Positions 9,975 to 18,294 of a stretch of 53,681 nt of DNA are shown here, in pieces. The translations under genes were made by a program, and so were the position numbers. This stretch comes from Synergistaceae bacterium (GTDB taxonomy: Bacteria > Synergistota > Synergistia > Synergistales > Aminobacteriaceae), in contig JAITGX010000040.1 in the NCBI GenBank assembly GCA_031280275.1, positions 1-53,681 of the forward strand. The letters are read 5' to 3'. Positions within the stretch are counted from its first letter, which is position 1. The number at the start of each line of letters is the position of its first letter. The notes below the pieces were generated by a model. It was not told the origin of the DNA, ran no database searches, and saw nothing but the letters and a program-made list of their open reading frames with translations.

Positions 9975-9996
9975 GCGTCAAGCCCCTCATCCCAAA

Positions 9997-10025
9997 CACT
10001 GAAAAAGGCCCCTGAGGCCCCTTTG
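9997..10025 (+). terminator. Probable terminator after the cupin gene
   Basis: AAAAAGGCCCCTGAGGCCCCTTTGTTTTC. Confidence 0.55.
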
Positions 10026-10043
10026 TTTTCATCTCCACAAAAT

Positions 10044-10061
10044 TTTTACGCGCTGATACCC
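10044..10061 (-). repeat. Right arm of 18-bp inverted repeat flanking the cupin gene
   Basis: TTTTACGCGCTGATACCC, exact reverse complement of 9476-9493. Confidence 0.85.
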
Positions 10062-10081
10062 GGCTTTTTGTTTTTTGGTTT

Positions 10082-11584
10082 TTAGCGGCGCCAGGTAGAG
10101 GGAAAGAGCAGAAGGATCACGGAGTAGAGTTCGAGGCGGCCGGCCAGCATACAGAAGCAGAAGACCCATTTGACAGCGGGGGGAAGCCAGGCGTAGGTTT
10201 CCGGCACGCCCAGATCGCCCAGGCCGGGACCTAGGTTGGACAGGCTGGCCACCACGCCGGAAACCGCCGTCGCCGCGTTAAGCTTGTTCTCCCCCATGGC
10301 AATCACCACCAAGGTGGACGCCACGAAGAGCATCACGTAGAGCGTAAAGAACGCCAGCACTGCGTTCAAGGCCTTGGGGGAAACCACCTTTCCGTTCACC
10401 CGTGTTTGGGTTACGGCGCGGGGGTGCAGCGTGCTCAATATCTCCCGCTCGATGCAGCGCCCCAGCACCAGCACCCGCACCACCTTCAGCCCGCCGCCGG
10501 TGGAACCCGCGCAGCCCCCGGCGAAGGCTAACAGCAGAATCAGGAACTGAGTGAAGTGCGGCCACAGGGTGTAGTTTTCCGAGACGAAGCCGGTGGTGGT
10601 CATGAAGCTCGCTACCTGAAAGGCCGCAGCCCGCACGGCTTGCTCGGCGCCGGTTCCCTTCAGCCAGAGCACCACGCCGATCAGGACTGAGACGCCGAGG
10701 AAGAGTTTCGTGTAAAGCAGAAACTCCTCGTCGCGCCAGGCCCTGCGCCAGCCGCCGGTCAAAAACAGAAAGTGCAGCGAGAAGTTGACCCCTGACGCGA
10801 ACATGAAAAACGTGATAACCCACTCAATGTAAGGAGACCGGTAGTAGGCTATCGACTCGTTCCGGTTGGAGAAACCCCCCGTGGCCACCGTTCCGAAGGC
10901 GTGGGTTAAGGCGTCGAAAAGGTCCATGCCCCCCAGCATCAGAAAAATCGTCTCCAGTCCCGTCAAAAGAACGTAGACCTCCCAGAGGAACAGGGCCGTC
11001 TGCTGCACCCGCGGAGTGAGTTTCTCCGGCGTGGGGCCGGGAACCTCGGCCTTGTAGAGTTCCATACCCCCCACACCCAGGAAGGGCAGGACAGCCAGAC
11101 TCAGGACGATGATCCCCATACCCCCCAGCCAGTGGGTCATGCTGCGCCAGAACAGCACGGCACGGGAGACCGGGCTCAGGTCCTCGATGACTGTGGAGCC
11201 CGTAGTGGTGAAGCCCGACATAGCCTCGAAAAAGGCATCCGTGTAGGAACGAAGCGCCCCCGCGAACAAAAACGGCAGAGCTCCCACCGCCGTCGCGATC
11301 ACCCAGGACAGTCCCACCACCGCCAGGGCCTCCCGTATTCCCAGCTCCTCGTAGGCCGCGTCGTCCTCGCCCAGAGGGAGTCGCCCCAGGTACGAAAGCC
11401 CGTAAAGGGCGGTGCTGATGGTTATCCCGCAGGCCAGGGATGCGCCGAAGGCCCACACGTCCCCGGAGTCGTCAAACCATGACCAAATCATGGGCAGGGT
11501 GAAGCAAAGTGAAATAACTAACGATATCAGGGAAAGAACCCGCGCTACCAAGCGGAACTTCAAGGTGCAAGCCCCCTTACCCAA
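10082..11584 (-). CDS. trkH: Trk/Ktr potassium uptake membrane subunit
   Basis: SGFTTTGSTVIEDLSPVSRAVLFWRSMTHWLGGMGIIVL; TGGFSNRNESI; GGCAGSTGGGLKV. Confidence 0.95.
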   Translation of the reverse strand: MGKGACTLKFRLVARVLSLISLVISLCFTLPMIWSWFDDSGDVWAFGASLACGITISTALYGLSYLGRLPLGEDDAAYEELGIREALAVVGLSWVIATAVGALPFLFAGALRSYTDAFFEAMSGFTTTGSTVIEDLSPVSRAVLFWRSMTHWLGGMGIIVLSLAVLPFLGVGGMELYKAEVPGPTPEKLTPRVQQTALFLWEVYVLLTGLETIFLMLGGMDLFDALTHAFGTVATGGFSNRNESIAYYRSPYIEWVITFFMFASGVNFSLHFLFLTGGWRRAWRDEEFLLYTKLFLGVSVLIGVVLWLKGTGAEQAVRAAAFQVASFMTTTGFVSENYTLWPHFTQFLILLLAFAGGCAGSTGGGLKVVRVLVLGRCIEREILSTLHPRAVTQTRVNGKVVSPKALNAVLAFFTLYVMLFVASTLVVIAMGENKLNAATAVSGVVASLSNLGPGLGDLGVPETYAWLPPAVKWVFCFCMLAGRLELYSVILLLFPSTWRR

Positions 11585-12938
11585 AAATCTCCGCGGCGAG
11601 GCGCATCTGGGCCGTAGACGCGAAAAGGATCACGTGGTCCCCGCCCTTAAGGCACGTGGAGCCGTCGGGGACGAAAACCTTCTTTTTCCTGGCCACCAGC
11701 GCCACCAGAACGCCCTTAGGCACCTTGAGCTGCGCCAAGGGGGCGTCCAGCAGGGCATGACCCTCCGGCATCACGATTTCCAGCATCTCGGCGTCGATCT
11801 TTTCGATGATGGACAGGGCTTTGGAACTCCCCGGATAGCGAATGTAGCGCAAAATCACGGCGGTTAGGGCCTCGTTGGGGTCAACCACGGCGTCGATGGG
11901 GATGCGCCCCGGCATGTCCAGGTAGAGCTTCCGCCGAACCACCGCCACGGCCTTGTGGGCCCCCATGGACTTGGCGATGGCGCTGTAGATCAGGTTGACC
12001 TCATCGGAGTCCGTGGCGCAGACGTAGCCGTCCGCTTCGGCGATGCCCTCCTCCGAAAGCAGGGCCTCATCTGCTCCGTCGGCGTTCAAAACCAGGGCTC
12101 CTTCCAACTCCGACGCCAGCCGGTCGCAGCGGGCCCTATCGCGGTCGATAAGCCGTACGTTCACGCCCCGGTAGTTCGTCTCCAATCCGTGAGCCACTTG
12201 AAATCCCAGCTTGCCCCCGCCCACGATGAACACGCGCCTCAGGGTCCGCGAGGAGTGGAGTCGGAAGAGCCTTTCCAGCTTCCACACCTGTTCCCGGTAA
12301 GAGACCACATAGCACAGGTCGCCCTCCCGCAGCACCGTGTCGCCGTTGGGAACCACGTTACCCTCTTCAGGGCGCTCCACGTAAACCACGATAGCGATGA
12401 GATCGGGGTTCTGCATGCGAACTTCCTTCAGCGAGAGGTTCGTCAGGGGAGAGCCCGGAGCCACCCGGAAGGCGTAGATCGCCGCCCGCCCGCCCAGAAG
12501 CTCAGCCGTGTGGACGGCGGTGCTGACGGAAAGAAGCTCCAGAATCTCCCGTGCCACGGAGCGTTCTGGGGAGATCATCATGTCGATGCCCAGGTCCTCC
12601 GCCCATGCGGGAGAATCGGTGAACTCCAGCCCCCGTGCCCGCGCTATGACCCGTTTCACTCCCGCCCGCTTGCCGATCCAGCAGGCGAGGATGTTGGCCT
12701 CGTCCCGGTTGGTGCAGGCCACGAGGAAGTCCACGCCGCAGCCGTCCCGCACCCCCGCCTCGTGGAGAATCTGGGGACGTGCCCCATTTCCCCATACCAC
12801 CCGGACGTTCAGCTCGTCCCCCGCCTTCGCGGCCCGCTCCTCGTCCTGCTCCACCACGTTCACATCGTGACCCTCCCCCGAAAGAGTGGCCGCCACGCCA
12901 AAACCAACCTCCCCAGCTCCCACAACCACGACCTTCAT
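11577..12938 (-). CDS. trkA: Trk potassium transporter regulatory subunit TrkA (two RCK-N/RCK-C modules)
   Basis: MKVVVVGAGEVGFGVAATLSGEGHDVNVVEQDEER; VFIVGGGKLGFQVAHGLE; overlaps trkH. Confidence 0.95.
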   Translation of the reverse strand: MKVVVVGAGEVGFGVAATLSGEGHDVNVVEQDEERAAKAGDELNVRVVWGNGARPQILHEAGVRDGCGVDFLVACTNRDEANILACWIGKRAGVKRVIARARGLEFTDSPAWAEDLGIDMMISPERSVAREILELLSVSTAVHTAELLGGRAAIYAFRVAPGSPLTNLSLKEVRMQNPDLIAIVVYVERPEEGNVVPNGDTVLREGDLCYVVSYREQVWKLERLFRLHSSRTLRRVFIVGGGKLGFQVAHGLETNYRGVNVRLIDRDRARCDRLASELEGALVLNADGADEALLSEEGIAEADGYVCATDSDEVNLIYSAIAKSMGAHKAVAVVRRKLYLDMPGRIPIDAVVDPNEALTAVILRYIRYPGSSKALSIIEKIDAEMLEIVMPEGHALLDAPLAQLKVPKGVLVALVARKKKVFVPDGSTCLKGGDHVILFASTAQMRLAAEIFG

Positions 12939-13094
12939 ACTCCACCACAGCTTTCGACGCGATAATCGTTTTCCGTTTCCGCAGCTTTACAATAAATATT
13001 TTATCGTTGAATATTTTATCGTATTGTAGGGCATAAGCAAAAAGAGACGGCGCACCCGTGGTTTTCGTCAAAAAGACGCGTATTCAGTCTTCCC

Positions 13095-14684
13095 TCAATC
13101 GAAGTTCAAACACCGCAAAAAGAGAGGTTCGTAGTTCGCGAGGGCGCTGAGGTCGAGGTACGCAATTTCACGAGCGAGTTCTTCCATTTCCCGTCGTGCG
13201 GCAGATGAGTTCAGGGCTAAGCGCGCCCCAGCTTTTGACGTATTGCCCAGGTATTCGACTTTTTTTTCCAGTCCAGGCGGGATCACCCCGCAGTCCGTCA
13301 GAAGCCCCGCTGAAAGGTGCGCCCCAAATTGCCCCGCCACCAATACCGCGTCCAGGTCTCTGACCTCCAGTCCGGTGTAAGCCAAAAGCGCGTGCGCGCC
13401 TGAGAGCAGCGCACCCTTCGCCAGCTGCACCTGGCGCACGTCTTTCTGGGTCACGGCGATCCCGCCGCCCAGCCGAATCGAAAGCCCATCCTCCGCGTAC
13501 AGAGCGGCCAGAACTTCCCCCGGCAGTCCGCCCCGCCCCGTGAAGGCGCCGTCTGTCCGTAAAAGCCCCACGCGCAAAAATTCCCGTACCGCCGCCAAAA
13601 CCCCGCTCCCGCAAAGCCCCAATAGAGGCGGGGCCGTATCGAAAGGGGGGTACCCGACACCTTGCCTGCCGACGATTTTCAGTCGCACCAGACCGTCCGC
13701 GCCGATAAAAACATCCTCCACCGCGCCGGGCGCGGCATGGGAGCCGTGGCTGATGTTCATTCCCTCCAGAGCCGGGCCCGCCGCGCAGGAACAGGACGCC
13801 AGCTTCCCGCCCCGCGACAGAACCATTTCCCCGTTGGTGCCGATGTCGATGAAAAGCGTGTTCCCCTCCCGCCGGGTCAAGCCGGAGGCGCAGACCCCCG
13901 CTACGATGTCTGCGCCGATAAAAGCCGACGCGGAGGGCGGACAGTATAGACGGGCGAGCCCTTTCAAGCCGGCCTCGGCGGCAGGGACGTCCAGGGCTTC
14001 CGTGAAGGCGGGCGTGAACGGAAAAGCCCCCAGCGGTGCGGGATTGACGCCCATGAGAATGTGAAGCATGGCGCAGTTCCCCGCGGCGGCAACCTGTTCT
14101 ATGGCGGACGGCCTCGCACCGACCTCCCGGCAAAGGGCTTCCGCCATCGCGTCCAGCGTTTTTGTCAGCATTCCTCGCATTTCCTGAAGACTCTCCGGCC
14201 GCGCCATGACGTGGGAGATACGCGACAGCACGTCCATGCCGAACCGCGCCTGAGGGTTGAGCGCAGACCGCGAGGCCAGCTCCCGCCCCGTGTTCAAATC
14301 CACCAGAGCTGCTTCCAGGGTGGTTGTGCCGATGTCCGCCGCCAGTCCCAGAGAAGACGAGATTTCCTTCTTCATCGAAGTGGAACTTTCTTCGGAAGAG
14401 ACCACTTCTTCTTCGGAAAGCACGTTAAGAAAGGCGGGGCCGCATAGCTCCACCGTTATATTTTCCGCTGGAACCAGGCGGCACGCCAGACGCCTTCGAT
14501 CTCCCAGGTTAAACGCCCGCTCGTTTAAAGACGGAGGAGGGGCTTCTCCGGAGAGAACCATCACCCCGCATTTGCCGCAGGTTCCCGCGCCCCCGCAGGG
14601 GCTCTCGATGTGAACGCCGCCTTCCCGCAAAATCCGCAATAAAGTCTTTCCGGAAGGAGTATTGAGCACCCTCCCTTCTGGCAA
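13095..14684 (-). CDS. 2Fe-2S ferredoxin plus ASKHA-domain (RACo/DUF4445-like) corrinoid-activation-type protein
   Basis: CGGAGTCGKCGVMV Fe-S motif; LAADIGTTTLEAALVDL, NTLFIDIGTNGEMV. Confidence 0.85.
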   Translation of the reverse strand: MPEGRVLNTPSGKTLLRILREGGVHIESPCGGAGTCGKCGVMVLSGEAPPPSLNERAFNLGDRRRLACRLVPAENITVELCGPAFLNVLSEEEVVSSEESSTSMKKEISSSLGLAADIGTTTLEAALVDLNTGRELASRSALNPQARFGMDVLSRISHVMARPESLQEMRGMLTKTLDAMAEALCREVGARPSAIEQVAAAGNCAMLHILMGVNPAPLGAFPFTPAFTEALDVPAAEAGLKGLARLYCPPSASAFIGADIVAGVCASGLTRREGNTLFIDIGTNGEMVLSRGGKLASCSCAAGPALEGMNISHGSHAAPGAVEDVFIGADGLVRLKIVGRQGVGYPPFDTAPPLLGLCGSGVLAAVREFLRVGLLRTDGAFTGRGGLPGEVLAALYAEDGLSIRLGGGIAVTQKDVRQVQLAKGALLSGAHALLAYTGLEVRDLDAVLVAGQFGAHLSAGLLTDCGVIPPGLEKKVEYLGNTSKAGARLALNSSAARREMEELAREIAYLDLSALANYEPLFLRCLNFD

Positions 14685-14742
14685 AATGGTTATACTAATG
14701 CAAAACGTTTTTTTGTTTTCCTTTCTTTATCATTAGGCTTAA

Positions 14743-14831
14743 GGAAACACCGATTAACCTCTTGCGGGGCCCAGCTTCACGCCCCGCTTAGGAGCCGTGA
14801 ACCCCCAAGAACCCCATTAATCAGTCCTTCC
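14743..14831. repeat. Degenerate copy of dispersed palindromic repeat family
   Basis: GGAAACACCGATTAACCTCTTGCGGGG...AAGAACCCCATTAATCAGTCCTTCCC. Confidence 0.75.
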
Positions 14832-15251
14832 CTAAAACTCAACCCATTCCGGCTCCCCGAAGCCTGTGATGATCATGGTCTTTGTTACGCGAATCTCGAA
14901 CACGTCCAGCGTGTCCCCAATTGCCGCGATAGTCTCGCCGTAATCGGGGATCGCAGACACGAACAGCTGTTCAACGTCTTTCAGCGTGAGTGCGCTCTTT
15001 CGCACCACGGCCCTGACAGACCGCACATGGGCTATTCCCTCCTTCGGAACAGACGTAAACGCCACGGTGTCGTTTTGGGCAAATTCCTCGACTTTGTGAT
15101 TGTCGCGACTGGACATGAAAAGCAGAACTCCTGGCTGCCCCGGCTTGCAGCAGACGTTGACAATCCTAACGTTCGGAACGTTCCCTACCGATGTGGCCAG
15201 CGCGATTTCTTTGTCACCCTCCAAAATTTCCAGGAACTTCTCTGCGCTCAT
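14832..15251 (-). CDS. Pyridoxamine 5'-phosphate oxidase (FMN-binding split-barrel) family protein
   Basis: IALATSVGNVPNVRIVNVCCKPGQPGVLLFMSSRDNHKVEEFAQNDTVAFTSV. Confidence 0.8.
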   Translation of the reverse strand: MSAEKFLEILEGDKEIALATSVGNVPNVRIVNVCCKPGQPGVLLFMSSRDNHKVEEFAQNDTVAFTSVPKEGIAHVRSVRAVVRKSALTLKDVEQLFVSAIPDYGETIAAIGDTLDVFEIRVTKTMIITGFGEPEWVEF

Positions 15252-18097
15252 GACAATGGCCTCCCTATGTTCGTGTTTTTTTCGTGGGTGGTCAACTCTT
15301 CCATGTATTCTTTCAGATATTTGGACGTGTAACCCTTGCCTGAGGCCGCCACCTTTTCCGGAGTGCCCTCGGTGACGATTCTGCCGCCCCCCTCGCCCCC
15401 CTCCGGACCCAGGTCCACGATGTGGTCGGCGGAGAGCAGCACGTCCAGGTTATGTTCAATGAACACCACCGTGTTACCCTGGTCCACGATACGGTGGACG
15501 ATCTCCAACAGTTTGCGCACGTCCGTGTAGAAAAGGCCCGTGGTGGGTTCGTCCAGCAGGTAGAGGGTTTTACCCCCGAAGCGCTTCGCCAGCTCCTTCG
15601 AGAGTTTTACCCTCTGGGCCTCGCCGCCGGAGAGGGTGAGGGCCGACTGTCCCAGGCGGATGTATCCCAGGCCCGCGTCCTGAATCAGTCGCAGCTTCAA
15701 CGCTATCCTCGGAATGTCCGCAAAAAAATCCACGGCCTCGTCAACGGTCATGGCCAGCACGTCAGCGATGGACTTGCCCTTGAACCGCACCTCCAGGGTT
15801 TCGTGATTGTAGCGCGTCCCGCCGCATATTTCGCAGTCCACGTAGATATCCGGTAAAAAGAGCATGGATACCTTCACCGACCCCGCTCCCCCGCAGGCCT
15901 CGCAACGCCCGCCCTTGACGTTAAAACTGAAGCGTCCCGCTTTGTAACCCCGTATCTTGGCCTCTGTCAGCTCGGCGAAAAAGTCCCGAATCAGTGAAAA
16001 AACCCCCGTGTAGGTGGCGGGGTTGGAGCGCGGTGTGCGCCCGATGGGGCTCTGATCCACCAGAACCACGTTCTCGAAGTCCGAGGCCCCGACGATTTCC
16101 TTATGCTGACCGGGGCGCTCGCGGAAGTCGCGATCAAGGAGGCGCCTCATGCCCTTGTAGAGCACGTCGTAGACGAAGCTGCTCTTGCCCGACCCCGACA
16201 CCCCGCATATGCAGGTGAACACCCCCTTGGGGATTTTTACGTCGATTTTTTTCAAGTTATGGTGTTCAGCCCCCTTTACGGCAAGCCATCCCGACGGTGC
16301 ACGGCGAGCCTCACGCCGAGTAATCCCCGTCGCCTGCCCCCGCAGGTATAGCCCGGTGAGGCCGTCCGCCGCCAGAACGTCGGAGTAGGTCCCGTTGCAG
16401 ACGATTTCCCCTCCCAGCTCCCCCGCCGCGGGGCCCATCTCTATCAGGGCGTCGGCGGCCTTCATCGTCTCCCGGTCGTGCTCCACCACCACCACCGTGT
16501 TACCCAGGTCGCGGATCGACGCCAGGGCCGTCACCAGGCGTTCCGTGTCGCAGGAATGCAGTCCGATGGTCGGCTCGTCCAGAACGTAAAGCACGCCGCT
16601 GAGCTTCGACCCGATCTGCGTCGCCAGGCGTATCCTTTGGCTTTCCCCCCCGGAGAGAGTGTCCGCGCGCCGCAGAAGCGACAGGTACCCCACCCCTACC
16701 TCCACCAGAAAGTCCAAGCGTTTTTGAATCTCCGCCATAACCTGCCCCACGACGTTCGCGTGGGTCGTTCCCAGGGAAAAGTTCTTTGTAACCTCGGCCA
16801 GCTTGTCCACGGGCATGGTCAGAAGCTCTCCTATACCGTACCCCCCCACCTTCACGGTCAAGGCCTCCGGGCGCAGGCGCAGCCCGTTGCAGGACGTACA
16901 GATGTCCTCCACTCGGTAGGGGGAAAGCTCCTCAATCACGGCCTCGGACTCGGTCTCGTTCCAGCGGGCCTCCAGCCAGTTGAGCAAGCCCTCATACCGC
17001 CCCATGTATTGGCGGTCTATTCCCTTTTCCGTGAAAATCATCGGAACCCGATCGTCGCTGCCGTACAGAATGAAATCTTTGACGTTCTGGGGCAAATCTT
17101 TATATTTTACGGAGAGGTTCCAGTGATATTTTTTCGCGAAGAGAGCGATTTTCGTCAGAAAGTAGGGCTTCGTCTTCCAGGGGAGGATGGCCCCCTCTTC
17201 CAGGGCGCGGTCCGGGTCAATGGAAAGCTCCTCGGAGAAGTGCTCGTGGCTGCCCAACCCAGCGCAGTCAGGGCACGCTCCGAAAGGGTTGTTGAACGAG
17301 AAGAGGCGCGGCTCGATCACCGGCATCGTCACGTCGCAGTTCGCGCAGGCGTAATTTTCCGTCAGCGTGCGCTCCGTCTCCTCCTTTGGGGCGATCAGCA
17401 CGTAGCCGTCCGAAAGCCGAAACGCTGCCTCGATAGACTCCGCGATGCGGCTGCGGCGGTCCTCCGCCACCTTCAGCCGGTCGATGACCACCTCGATGTT
17501 GTGGCGTTTCTTTTTATCCAGCTCAATGCCCTCCTCCAGCCACAACACCACGCCGTCCACGCGTACGCGGGTATAGCCCTTCTCCCGCGTCTGGGCGAAG
17601 AGGTTCTTGAACTCCCCTTTTTTCCCCCGCACCAGGGGGGAAAGAATCTCCACCCGCTTGTCCAGGTCGTTTTGGAAGATCAGCGCCACGATCTCGTCGA
17701 TAGAGTGCCGGATGACGGGCTTGCCGCACTGGGGGCAGTAGGGTATCCCCACGCGCCCGTAAAGCAGCCGCAGGTAGTCGTAGATTTCCGTGACGGTCCC
17801 CACGATGGAGCGGGGGTTGTGCCCCGTGCCCTTCTGCTCGATGGAGATGGCGGGGGACAGGCCCGATATGTCGTCTACGTCAGGTTTTTTCTGCATACCC
17901 AGAAACTGCCGCGCATAGGCGGAGAGGGACTCCACGTAGCGGCGCTGGCCCTCGGCGTAAAGGGTGTCGAAAGCCAGAGATGACTTTCCCGACCCCGACG
18001 GGCCCGTGATGACGATTAATTTTCCGCGTGGAATGTCCACGCTCACGTTTTTTAGATTGTGCTCCCTTGCGCCTTTGATGCTGATATATTCGGTCAA
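15248..18097 (-). CDS. uvrA: Excinuclease ABC subunit A
   Basis: GAREHNLKNVSVDIPRGKLIVITGPSGSGKSSLAFDTLYAEGQRRYVESLSAYARQFLG; zinc-finger CxxC pairs; LSGGEAQRVKL. Confidence 0.98.
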   Translation of the reverse strand: MTEYISIKGAREHNLKNVSVDIPRGKLIVITGPSGSGKSSLAFDTLYAEGQRRYVESLSAYARQFLGMQKKPDVDDISGLSPAISIEQKGTGHNPRSIVGTVTEIYDYLRLLYGRVGIPYCPQCGKPVIRHSIDEIVALIFQNDLDKRVEILSPLVRGKKGEFKNLFAQTREKGYTRVRVDGVVLWLEEGIELDKKKRHNIEVVIDRLKVAEDRRSRIAESIEAAFRLSDGYVLIAPKEETERTLTENYACANCDVTMPVIEPRLFSFNNPFGACPDCAGLGSHEHFSEELSIDPDRALEEGAILPWKTKPYFLTKIALFAKKYHWNLSVKYKDLPQNVKDFILYGSDDRVPMIFTEKGIDRQYMGRYEGLLNWLEARWNETESEAVIEELSPYRVEDICTSCNGLRLRPEALTVKVGGYGIGELLTMPVDKLAEVTKNFSLGTTHANVVGQVMAEIQKRLDFLVEVGVGYLSLLRRADTLSGGESQRIRLATQIGSKLSGVLYVLDEPTIGLHSCDTERLVTALASIRDLGNTVVVVEHDRETMKAADALIEMGPAAGELGGEIVCNGTYSDVLAADGLTGLYLRGQATGITRREARRAPSGWLAVKGAEHHNLKKIDVKIPKGVFTCICGVSGSGKSSFVYDVLYKGMRRLLDRDFRERPGQHKEIVGASDFENVVLVDQSPIGRTPRSNPATYTGVFSLIRDFFAELTEAKIRGYKAGRFSFNVKGGRCEACGGAGSVKVSMLFLPDIYVDCEICGGTRYNHETLEVRFKGKSIADVLAMTVDEAVDFFADIPRIALKLRLIQDAGLGYIRLGQSALTLSGGEAQRVKLSKELAKRFGGKTLYLLDEPTTGLFYTDVRKLLEIVHRIVDQGNTVVFIEHNLDVLLSADHIVDLGPEGGEGGGRIVTEGTPEKVAASGKGYTSKYLKEYMEELTTHEKNTNIGRPLS

Positions 18098-18294
18098 ACA
18101 GAAAACCCCTTGCCTGTTTTAGGTAGAATATGGAGCCGGAAACGCCCAAAAAGACGTGCTTCGCCCTGCACATATTATAAGGGAAATGCTGAGTTCATGT
18201 CATTCTTTTGTGTTACGATATCTAAATTTTGTGCTATTATTGTCGTGTGGGTCTTAATGGGGGTCATGGGTGCGTTCGTTTTTGCCGGACAGAG

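Noticed and set aside
11955-12965. 336-aa + strand ORF opposite trkA
   Set aside because: Antisense shadow of trkA.
16478-17983. 501-aa + strand ORF opposite uvrA
   Set aside because: Antisense shadow of a very well supported uvrA; no recognisable domain, composition typical of reverse-complement translation of GC-rich coding DNA.
18100-18130. Possible LexA/SOS box upstream of uvrA (AAACAG...CTGTTTT)
   Set aside because: Half-sites are in the wrong arrangement for CTGT-N8-ACAG and do not fit the CGAAC-type Firmicutes box; not supportable by eye.
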